From the NCBI GenBank assembly GCA_047605345.1, contig JASGFZ010000153.1:1-7287 (forward strand): 7,287 bases of DNA, given 5' to 3'. The position numbers and the translations under genes are program-made. Source of the DNA: Flavihumibacter sp047605345. Its GTDB lineage: Bacteria; Bacteroidota; Bacteroidia; Chitinophagales; Chitinophagaceae. Positions 1 through 6,260 of this stretch are shown one piece after another. The notes below the pieces were generated by a model. The model saw nothing but the letters and a program-made list of their open reading frames with translations, was not told where the DNA came from and searched no databases. Positions within the stretch are counted from its first letter, which is position 1; each line of letters begins with the position of its first letter.

Positions 1-25
1 TTTTGCAGCCAGTAAACAGTGAAGT

Positions 26-1384
26 ATGAAATCGTGGGGACTGGCTTTGTTGCTGTTGGTATCGATGGTGCAGGGTGTAAAAGCGATCCGCTGGACGGGA
101 GGGGCGGGCAGCAGCCGTTGGGATGATCCGGCCAATTGGGAGGATGCCCGGTTGCCGGGACCCGCCGACGAGGTGATACTCGATAACCGGTATGTTTCCG
201 GCAGCTACCAGGTGCTGTTGCCCGATGTGGCCGTATCGGTGGGTCATATCAGGATGGTTGCCACCGCAGGCGCGGAAATCCTGCTGCTGCTTCCACCCAC
301 CAACCTCCTGGCCGGCGCTGCCGGTGACCCGGCAGCCATTGCCCTGCAGCTAACCGGCAGCGGATATGTACTCGACATTGAAAACGGTTGCAGCTTTATC
401 AATGCTTCAGGCGCAGCCAGTGGGTATGCCCTGTGGCTGAACGATTCGATCAGTGTACGCAACGGCGGCAGGTATATTCACAGAAGCCGCACGGGCCATG
501 CAGCCATCGTTGACAAGCTGAGCCGTATGCCGGGCACAGCGCAGGGCGTATTCCGTTTTGAGAATACAGACGCCGCTTCGGTCATATCGTTGAGCGGCCG
601 GGTATTCGGCCGGCTGGAGTTGTCTGCAGCATATGCGCCAGACCGGCAGGTGGCCTATACTGCCGCCGGCACCAGCAATGCGCTTATCCGGTCAGACCTG
701 GTGCTGGAAGAGGGGGTTCGGTTTGCATTCAATTTCAGCGATACGATTCGCATATTGGGCAACCTCGAAGGGCGGCAGGCTGTGCTGAACCTGGCGAGTG
801 CCGCGCGATCGCTTACCCTTGCTATCAGGAAAGATATCTACTGGGAAAACGGCAGCATCGGCGCTGTCAATACCAATGCGGCAACCGGACTGCTATTGTT
901 GGCGGGAGACCGGCAGCAGCAGGTATCTGTCAATATACCAATAGGGGCGGGAACCACGTTGGCGCTGGATAATATCCAGGGTTGCCGGAGCACCGGCGAC
1001 CTCGCTGTTACGCACATGCTGGAGCTGAAAAACGGACCGCTTTTGCTGAATGAAGGCAGCCGCCTGTTGCTGGGGCCGTCAGCGGTTGTGTTGTGCGACA
1101 GTTTGAACCAGCACAGTTATGTGGAAGGTATTATTCGCAAAGCAGCGTGGAGCGGAGCGGCACTCCGATTCCCGGTGGGAAAGAACAACCGGCAGCGGTG
1201 GATACAGCTGGCAGGCGGCGCAGGAGATATTGAAGTGGCTTACTATGCCGCGCCGTCTCCCGGGCACCCGCTTGCGCCAGGACTGGATCAGGTGTCTGCG
1301 TTGGAATACTGGTCGGTGTTATTGCCGCAGCCTTCGCCCGTACAGGTGTCGCTGTCTTTTGCGAAACAGCCAGCGGGATACTGA
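26..1384 (+). CDS. N-terminal part of a secreted/surface beta-rich protein (frameshifted; T9SS-cargo-like)
   Basis: This is the first 452 residues of a protein of unknown function that is exported across the inner membrane. Residues 1-20 form a signal peptide (charged MKSW, then a Leu/Val-rich core, ending GVKA). An opening motif follows at about residues 23-53 (WTGG, SSRW, DPANW, PGPADEV), common at the start of large Bacteroidota surface proteins. The rest is a glycine-, alanine- and serine-rich series of short predicted beta strands, with no catalytic motif I recognise. The start is well fixed: an in-frame TGA at 20-22 leaves ATG 26 as the first possible start. The TGA at 1382-1384 is probably not the true end, because the downstream reading in another frame continues the same protein type (ILTDPAGLRVAYLSNSRW from 1378). 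Restoring one G in the GGG at 1375-1377 joins the two. No operon partner is visible. Confidence is high that it is a real gene and low on function. Confidence 0.8.
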   Translation: MKSWGLALLLLVSMVQGVKAIRWTGGAGSSRWDDPANWEDARLPGPADEVILDNRYVSGSYQVLLPDVAVSVGHIRMVATAGAEILLLLPPTNLLAGAAGDPAAIALQLTGSGYVLDIENGCSFINASGAASGYALWLNDSISVRNGGRYIHRSRTGHAAIVDKLSRMPGTAQGVFRFENTDAASVISLSGRVFGRLELSAAYAPDRQVAYTAAGTSNALIRSDLVLEEGVRFAFNFSDTIRILGNLEGRQAVLNLASAARSLTLAIRKDIYWENGSIGAVNTNAATGLLLLAGDRQQQVSVNIPIGAGTTLALDNIQGCRSTGDLAVTHMLELKNGPLLLNEGSRLLLGPSAVVLCDSLNQHSYVEGIIRKAAWSGAALRFPVGKNNRQRWIQLAGGAGDIEVAYYAAPSPGHPLAPGLDQVSALEYWSVLLPQPSPVQVSLSFAKQPAGY

Positions 1385-2080
1385 CAGATCCGGCCGGCTT
1401 ACGCGTGGCATATCTTTCGAACAGCAGGTGGCTGGATGGCGGAAATTCAGCAACAACAGGAAACACTTCTTATGGTTCCGTTACAAGCGAAACGATCATA
1501 CCGGAAGCCTCTTGTTTGCTGACGCTGGGCAATAGTGCCGGGGGCGGAAATGTACTGCCCATTCACCTCATGGAGCAGGAAATGAACAACCTGAATGGCC
1601 GGTGGATCTGCCGGTTCCGCGTACTCGATATCAGTGCGGGTGATAAATGTTTCATCGAATGGTCGGCCGATGGAAGCCGGTATGAAACCGTGTCGGAGAT
1701 TGCGCTGCAGGCGGGTCAGTCGTTTTACGAAGAGCCGCTTCCTTCCCGTTTGGAAAAAGGGTTTTTCAGAATCGTTTTGACAAACGACGGCAATCGGACG
1801 GCGGGAAAATCCATGCGGTTTGGAAATACACCCGAAAAATGGACGGTGCGGGTATTGTCGCTGCGAAGCCAGTCGCTGGCCGTTTTCAGCAATGAGACCA
1901 GGCCTGCGATGGTTCAGCTCTTCGACGGATGCGGGCGCTTGCTGTATCGCCAAAAGCTGGTGCTGCAAAAGGAGCCAGCCAGGTTTCGCTCTGGCAAAAG
2001 ACCTTTCCGCCGGGTTATTATGTGGTAATGGTTACAGACAGGGCAGTTTGCTGGTGACCCAGCAGGTTTTACTGAAGTAA
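1378..2080 (+). pseudogene. C-terminal part of the same surface protein, split by two further frameshifts; ends in a T9SS-type sorting domain
   Basis: This continues the gene that starts at 26. The reading runs in one frame from 1378 to about 1968; an annotation pipeline would probably call 1405-2028 as a separate small gene. It then moves by -1 to about 2042, and by -1 again to the TAA at 2078-2080. Each move is fixed by one missing base: an A in the AAAA at 1967-1970 and a G in the GGG at 2041-2043. The first part resembles the beta-sandwich preceding sorting signals in Bacteroidota cargo proteins (VLPIHL, then FIEWSADGSRYE and GFFRIVLTNDG). The repaired last 75-80 residues match a T9SS type A C-terminal domain in layout: VQLFDGCGRLLYRQ, then PPGYYVVMVTD, ending LLVTQQVLLK. 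Such a domain directs outer-membrane translocation by the Por system and surface attachment. The repaired whole gene encodes about 685 residues. It may be an intact gene with sequencing errors or a genuine pseudogene; I favour errors. Confidence 0.7.
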
Positions 2081-4258
2081 GCGTTGCACTTTTCTTCGGT
2101 ATTGCTGGAAGGTTTTTTCTTCCTGTTTGATGAAGCTGTTGTCTGCCAGCTTGCCCGTTACTTCGTCCATTTCTTCGCGGTTGGCATACACCATGGCGCG
2201 AAAGGGGTTGAGGTAATCCTTTTCACGCGACTCAATAATCCGCCGGGTGAGCTCTTTCCTGAAACCGACGCTGTTTGCCAGCAGCTGTTTCAAAGCAGCC
2301 AGGTCGGTATGCAGGTCAATGCCGAAAGCGGATTTGTAAAGAGAGATGGCCTGTTGCAGTTTATCGTCGGCGTAATAGTCTTGTTGCGTGCGATAGAATG
2401 CATGCACCGACTCCCAATCCGAAACCGTATTTCTTTTGATGGCAGCGACCAGTTGTTTTACACGGTCGGAGCGGATGAGCTGCCCGCCGATATTTTCCCA
2501 GCCTTGCAATTTTCCCGGCGCCGGCAACTTTTTCATCAGTGCGCGCAGGGAAATATCCCTATCGCCTGCTTTGGCCGTGATTTCCCGGGCTGCGTAATAA
2601 GCCAGCAGTTGCCGGTACCATTGGTAGCCCCTGGCCGGTTTTACCAGTATCACCGGCCTGTTGCTTTTTTCTGTTGCAGGCAGTTCAACCGGCAACTGAT
2701 CGGCAAAGCCATCATTTTCCAGCAGCAGCTGCCTGCCCTTATTGGCGTACTGGCGATCGGTGCCTGACCGGACCTGTTGCCGGTACCATGCTGCACCGGT
2801 GGCTTTTTCCAGCAGCTGCATGGCTTCCCGGCATTCTGCAGCCGTATCGGGTGCGAGGTAATCGTATTCCAGCCATTGCGTGCGGTCGATCCGGCTATCG
2901 CGGTCAACATATTTCCAGGCATTACGCGCAAGGGCGTACATATTGTATTGAAACCAATAGCCCGGCATTATTTGCAGGCGATTGTTCGAGAGATCATTAC
3001 TTACCAGTGCGAAGGGCAAACGGATATCGAGCTCGGCGGGATAATCACCTTTGGCGAGCATACAAAACGAGGCAAACCGGGAGTTGTGCTTCAGGCTCAC
3101 ACAAAGCCCTGGCCAGAAGCCGCGGCCGGCGATCAGTTCGCCGTCGGCGCTGCGGGAATTGTGGTTGGAGCCGATGGTGGCGCCGGCTGCCATATTGCTT
3201 TGCCCCATTACCAGAGAGGCGCATAAAAAGGAATTGTTGTGGTGTTGCTCATGCGCGGGGAAGATCAGCGAATTCAATACCTCGCAGCAGGAAATGGTAG
3301 CGTTGTTACCGAGGTAAGAGTTGATAAGCCGGGCGCCGTATTTGAGTTGCGAGTGAGAAGCCATTACAAAACGCACTGCTTTTACGCCGTAAAAGATGCG
3401 GCAGCCGATATTGATAATGCCGTTGACCAGCTCGCAGCCTTCACCCACCTGCGACCGCGCCTGCGCCGTGGAGTGTATGGTCAGGTTCTTAAGTTTGTTG
3501 GCGCCTTTTATATAGGCGTCGGTGCCGATAAGAACGTCTTTTATGACACGTGTGTTTTTGATCACCGTACGATCGCCGATCATACCGTAATAGCCGCGGT
3601 GGTTGTTGAATTTTCCGGTGGTGAAAGCGATAAACTGTTCCTGCAAGTTTTTGTCGTGGCGATTCCTGCTCCAGAGATAGGCGTCGCCCGGCAGCATACC
3701 GTCAAAGGGCAATACTTTGCGGCCTCCGTTCTCGTTGCATATTTCCAGCCAGATGCGCAGCTTCTCGTCTTCGCCTTCCTTGATGATGCCGTTTCCGAAT
3801 TTGGCATGACCGGTGGTGGCCAGCTCATTGATGTTGGCAAGCATCACTTCATTGCCGATAATATAGTGCGCCAGGTAATTGACATTGTCTACCACCACAT
3901 TGTCGCCGAAGTCGCAACTGATAATGGTACTGTTATACAGTCCTACCGGCAATTGCAGGTTACTGTACTCGAGGCAAAAGGGTTCCAGTTTCCCGATGCG
4001 CACCAGTCCGTAGAAAGTGCAGTTCTTGACCAGCTCCGGGTTGAACGCGTCCGACACCAGCAGCTTATTCCAGTCGTCGTTGTGGTTACGATTGCGCACC
4101 AGTACTTCGATTTCGAATGCAGTCAGCTGCCGGTAATGGATACCGCTGTTGTTTTGCCGGTTGCGGAGGTAGTATTCGTCGTTCCCGGCGGGCAGGAAAT
4201 TGCCGGGGATAAAATTGTACCCCATTGTCTGCACCGGGCTTTTCCTGATCAGGTTCAT
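2069..4258 (-). CDS. DUF4954 family protein, left-handed beta-helix
   Basis: This is a 729-residue protein I recognise as DUF4954, a conserved Bacteroidota family with no established biochemical role. There is no signal peptide or membrane segment, so it is probably cytoplasmic. Residues about 80-370 carry imperfect hexapeptide-like beta-helix turns with recurring hydrophobic-x-x-x-G/N spacing, for example NSTIISCDFGDNVVVDNV at 109-126 and LINSYLGNNATISCCEVLNS at 311-330. The most conserved-looking block is 352-398: GQSNMAAGATIGSNHNSR, then GRGFWPGLC and LKHNSRFASF, with HNSR occurring twice. From about 460 to the end it is mostly helical and charged, probably a separate C-terminal domain (DUF6819-like, from memory). 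ATG 4258 lies 10 bp after the glmS stop, with no good Shine-Dalgarno; M12 is a possible alternative start. The gene is the second in a glmS operon. The fold is shared with sugar-nucleotide acyltransferases such as the GlmU C-terminal domain and LpxA, but acyltransferase activity is only a guess. The reading frame looks intact. Confidence 0.88.
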   Translation of the reverse strand: MNLIRKSPVQTMGYNFIPGNFLPAGNDEYYLRNRQNNSGIHYRQLTAFEIEVLVRNRNHNDDWNKLLVSDAFNPELVKNCTFYGLVRIGKLEPFCLEYSNLQLPVGLYNSTIISCDFGDNVVVDNVNYLAHYIIGNEVMLANINELATTGHAKFGNGIIKEGEDEKLRIWLEICNENGGRKVLPFDGMLPGDAYLWSRNRHDKNLQEQFIAFTTGKFNNHRGYYGMIGDRTVIKNTRVIKDVLIGTDAYIKGANKLKNLTIHSTAQARSQVGEGCELVNGIINIGCRIFYGVKAVRFVMASHSQLKYGARLINSYLGNNATISCCEVLNSLIFPAHEQHHNNSFLCASLVMGQSNMAAGATIGSNHNSRSADGELIAGRGFWPGLCVSLKHNSRFASFCMLAKGDYPAELDIRLPFALVSNDLSNNRLQIMPGYWFQYNMYALARNAWKYVDRDSRIDRTQWLEYDYLAPDTAAECREAMQLLEKATGAAWYRQQVRSGTDRQYANKGRQLLLENDGFADQLPVELPATEKSNRPVILVKPARGYQWYRQLLAYYAAREITAKAGDRDISLRALMKKLPAPGKLQGWENIGGQLIRSDRVKQLVAAIKRNTVSDWESVHAFYRTQQDYYADDKLQQAISLYKSAFGIDLHTDLAALKQLLANSVGFRKELTRRIIESREKDYLNPFRAMVYANREEMDEVTGKLADNSFIKQEEKTFQQYRRKVQRLLQ

Positions 4259-4268
4259 AATAACTGCT

Positions 4269-6092
4269 TTATTCTACGGTAACGCTTTTGGCCAGGTTGC
4301 GGGGTTTGTCTACGTCCAGTCCCCTGGCAACGCCGATATAATAGGCCAGCAATTGCATCGGGATGGCATTGATCAGCGGCGCTATCAATTCGTTGGCATA
4401 GGGCACCACAATGATATCGTCGCAGAGTGCGGGCGCCGATTCATCGCCTTCGCTCACCACCGCTATCACTTTTCCTTTGCGGGCTTTGATCTCCTGCATA
4501 TTGCTCAGCACTTTTTCGTGGAAGGAATCTTTGGTGGCCACGAAGAAAACAGGCAGCTTGTCGTCGACCAGGGCAATGGGGCCGTGTTTCATTTCGGCAG
4601 CGGGATAGCCTTCTGCATGTATATACGAAATCTCTTTGAGCTTCAGCGCACCTTCCAGGGCAACAGGAAAATTATAACCCCGCCCGAGATAGAGCGCATC
4701 TGTTACATTTTTGTATTTCTCTGCAAGCAACCGGATAGGCGCGTGCTGTTCCAGCGCCACCTTCACTTTTTCGGGCACCTCACTCAATTCAACAGGTGTT
4801 GAACCTTTGCCGATGCTGCCTGTATCGGCAATTTTCAGCGCCATCATAACCAGTACGGCAAGCTGTGCGGTGAACGCCTTGGTGCTGGCTACGCCGATCT
4901 CGGGACCTGCATGCGTATAAGCGCCGCCGTCTGATACCCTGCAATGGATGATCCTACCACGTTCACCACACCTAAAATAATACCCTTTTTCTTTGGCGCT
5001 TTCAATGGCTACCAGCGTATCGGCTGTTTCGCCGCTTTGGCTGATGGCAATGATCACATCGCCTTTGCCTACTACCGGGTTGCGGTACCTGAATTCGGAA
5101 GCATATTCCACTTCAACCGGAATACGCGTCAGCTCTTCGAAAACATATTCGGCAATCAGCGCCGCATGCCAGCTGGTGCCGCAGGCGACCATGATAATGC
5201 GTTGCGCATTTTTCAGTTGTTCGGCATGTTGCTCAATGCCGCTCATCGTAACGGTTCCCCTGGCCGCATCCAAACGACCCCGCAGGCAGTCGAAGATCGT
5301 ATCGGGCTGCTCGAATATCTCTTTCAGCATGAAATGATCATAACCGCCTTTTTCGATGGCTGCCATTTCCATATCCAGTTGGGTGATAAAGGGTGTTATT
5401 TTTTCATTGCCCGGGTTTTTAAGAACCAGCTCATCGGCTTTTACAATAGCGAGCTCGTAATCGTTGACATATACCACCTCTTTGGTGTATTCGATGATGG
5501 GAGAGGCGTCGCTGGCGAGGAAATGAGCGCCCTTGCCGATGCCAATCACCAGCGGTGATCCTTTGCGGGCGGCGATCAGCGTGTCGGGATGGTCCTGGTC
5601 GATCAGCACAATTACATAAGCGCCCACGATCCGGCGCAGGGCGATCCGCACGGCTTCTTCGAGGTCGCCGCCATGGTGCAGGTGAATGTCTTCAATGAAA
5701 TTGAGCAACACCTCGGTGTCGGTATCGCTGGTAAAATGATAACCTTTTTTGACCAGCTCCGACCGGAGCTGTGCATAGTTTTCGATGATGCCGTTGTGGA
5801 TCATCGCCAGCTTTCCGCTTTGTGAAAGATGCGGATGCGCATTCCGGTCGCAGGGTTCGCCATGGGTAGCCCAACGGGTATGGCCGATACCGATCGTTCC
5901 CTGCAGCGGCAGGCCTGTGAGCATTTCTTCGAGCTGCGCTACCTTGCCCTGCTTTTTATGCACTTCGAGCCTGCCATTGCGAATAAGCGCCACACCCGAA
6001 CTGTCGTATCCCCGGTATTCCAGCCTCTTCAATCCTTTGAGGATAATGGGATACGCGTCTTTTTGTCCTACATAAGCTACAATTCCACACAT
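4269..6092 (-). CDS. glmS: glutamine--fructose-6-phosphate aminotransferase (isomerizing)
   Basis: GlmS converts fructose-6-phosphate and glutamine to glucosamine-6-phosphate and glutamate in the cytoplasm, the first committed step to UDP-GlcNAc for peptidoglycan and lipid A. The N-terminal class II glutamine amidotransferase domain (about 1-225) has the nucleophile Cys2 after the initiator Met, GHTRWATHG (70-78), N100-G101 and SDTDTE (122-127). Two SIS isomerase domains follow: the first has CGTS (304-307) and SQSGETADT (351-359); the second has KLKE (484-487), MKHGP (501-505) and the terminal LAKSVTVE with the catalytic Lys602. The length of 607 is normal (E. coli 609). One region is abnormal: residues 371-384 read YYFRCGERGRIIHC, where the family has a hydrophobic strand then N-V-V-G-S-S-I. 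Reading the shifted frame there gives IILGVVNVVGSSIA, so two compensating indels flank the segment. It is the first gene of an operon with the DUF4954 gene. No glmS ribozyme is evident upstream. Confidence 0.97.
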   Translation of the reverse strand: MCGIVAYVGQKDAYPIILKGLKRLEYRGYDSSGVALIRNGRLEVHKKQGKVAQLEEMLTGLPLQGTIGIGHTRWATHGEPCDRNAHPHLSQSGKLAMIHNGIIENYAQLRSELVKKGYHFTSDTDTEVLLNFIEDIHLHHGGDLEEAVRIALRRIVGAYVIVLIDQDHPDTLIAARKGSPLVIGIGKGAHFLASDASPIIEYTKEVVYVNDYELAIVKADELVLKNPGNEKITPFITQLDMEMAAIEKGGYDHFMLKEIFEQPDTIFDCLRGRLDAARGTVTMSGIEQHAEQLKNAQRIIMVACGTSWHAALIAEYVFEELTRIPVEVEYASEFRYRNPVVGKGDVIIAISQSGETADTLVAIESAKEKGYYFRCGERGRIIHCRVSDGGAYTHAGPEIGVASTKAFTAQLAVLVMMALKIADTGSIGKGSTPVELSEVPEKVKVALEQHAPIRLLAEKYKNVTDALYLGRGYNFPVALEGALKLKEISYIHAEGYPAAEMKHGPIALVDDKLPVFFVATKDSFHEKVLSNMQEIKARKGKVIAVVSEGDESAPALCDDIIVVPYANELIAPLINAIPMQLLAYYIGVARGLDVDKPRNLAKSVTVE

Positions 6093-6141
6093 AATACTGC
6101 TTTTAAATAACGGTCGCGGGTAACCGGCAATCTACCGTTTT

Positions 6142-6161
6142 TTACGCAAACGTTTGCGTAA
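6142..6161. promoter_or_regulatory. perfect 20-bp palindrome, LacI/GalR/PurR-type operator candidate
   Basis: The core ACGCAAACGTTTGCGT, flanked by TT and AA, is a perfect inverted repeat with no spacer and a central CG. LacI-family repressors bind such sites, intercalating a hinge helix at the central CpG, and the core fits the E. coli PurR consensus (ACGCAAACGTTTNCNT). It starts 49 bp upstream of the glmS ATG and ends 99 bp before the start of the divergent gene, so it is better placed to control glmS. E. coli PurR itself is not expected in Bacteroidota, so the regulator would be another LacI-family member, not present in this window. A terminator is unlikely, because the stem has no loop and no T-run follows it on either strand. 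Confidence 0.6.
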
Positions 6162-6209
6162 GAGATGGTTAAATGTCGCAGGCGACCGCGAAAAATGGCG
6201 GGTTTACCC

Positions 6210-6224
6210 CCGGCAAATTGCCGG
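6210..6224. repeat. 15-bp inverted repeat (CCGGCAA-A-TTGCCGG)
   Basis: Two perfect 7-base arms flank a single central A. The same arm CCGGCAA occurs again at 6124-6130, on the other side of the 20-bp palindrome. It lies 36 bp before the start of the plus-strand gene, where a regulator could act on that gene. CCGG-rich heptamers are not rare in DNA of this composition, so a chance origin is quite possible. Confidence 0.3.
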
Positions 6225-6260
6225 CATTGAAATAGTATTGTAGTTGTAAAACAAAACAAT

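Larger units (their letters stand above)
6093..6260. promoter_or_regulatory. divergent intergenic control region between glmS and the SRPBCC-VOC gene
   Basis: These 168 bases separate two divergent starts, so promoters for both directions should lie here. I see no convincing match to the Bacteroidota sigma-A pattern (TTTG, about 19 bases, TAnnTTTG). The best -7 candidate for the plus-strand gene is TAGTATTG at 6233-6240, one base off, but nothing like TTTG lies at the right distance upstream. For glmS the best candidate is TAGATTG just downstream of the 20-bp palindrome, also without a partner. The region is A/T-rich next to both starts, as expected for Bacteroidota leaders without strong Shine-Dalgarno sequences. 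That the region is regulatory is inferred from gene orientation; the exact promoters are not resolved. Confidence 0.5.

Noticed and set aside
1963..1985. Programmed -1 frameshifting at CAAAAGGAG, which resembles a slippery run followed by a Shine-Dalgarno-like sequence
   Set aside because: The heptamer is not a standard slippery site, and two other shifts of the same direction in the same gene lack such signals. Missing bases explain all three more simply.
2084..2767. A 227-codon open frame on the plus strand just after the surface-protein gene
   Set aside because: It is antisense to the C-terminal part of DUF4954 and its translation shows no family-like motifs.
3239..4282. A 347-codon open frame on the plus strand
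   Set aside because: It lies entirely opposite the well-supported DUF4954 gene, has no recognisable domain, and is explained by the codon use of the real gene leaving few stops on the opposite strand.
6142..6170. Intrinsic terminator formed by the 20-bp palindrome
   Set aside because: The stem has no loop, and a T-run does not follow it on either strand; its position between divergent starts also argues for an operator.
6093..6180. glmS ribozyme upstream of glmS
   Set aside because: That element is known mainly from Firmicutes and is larger than this leader; no matching fold is apparent.
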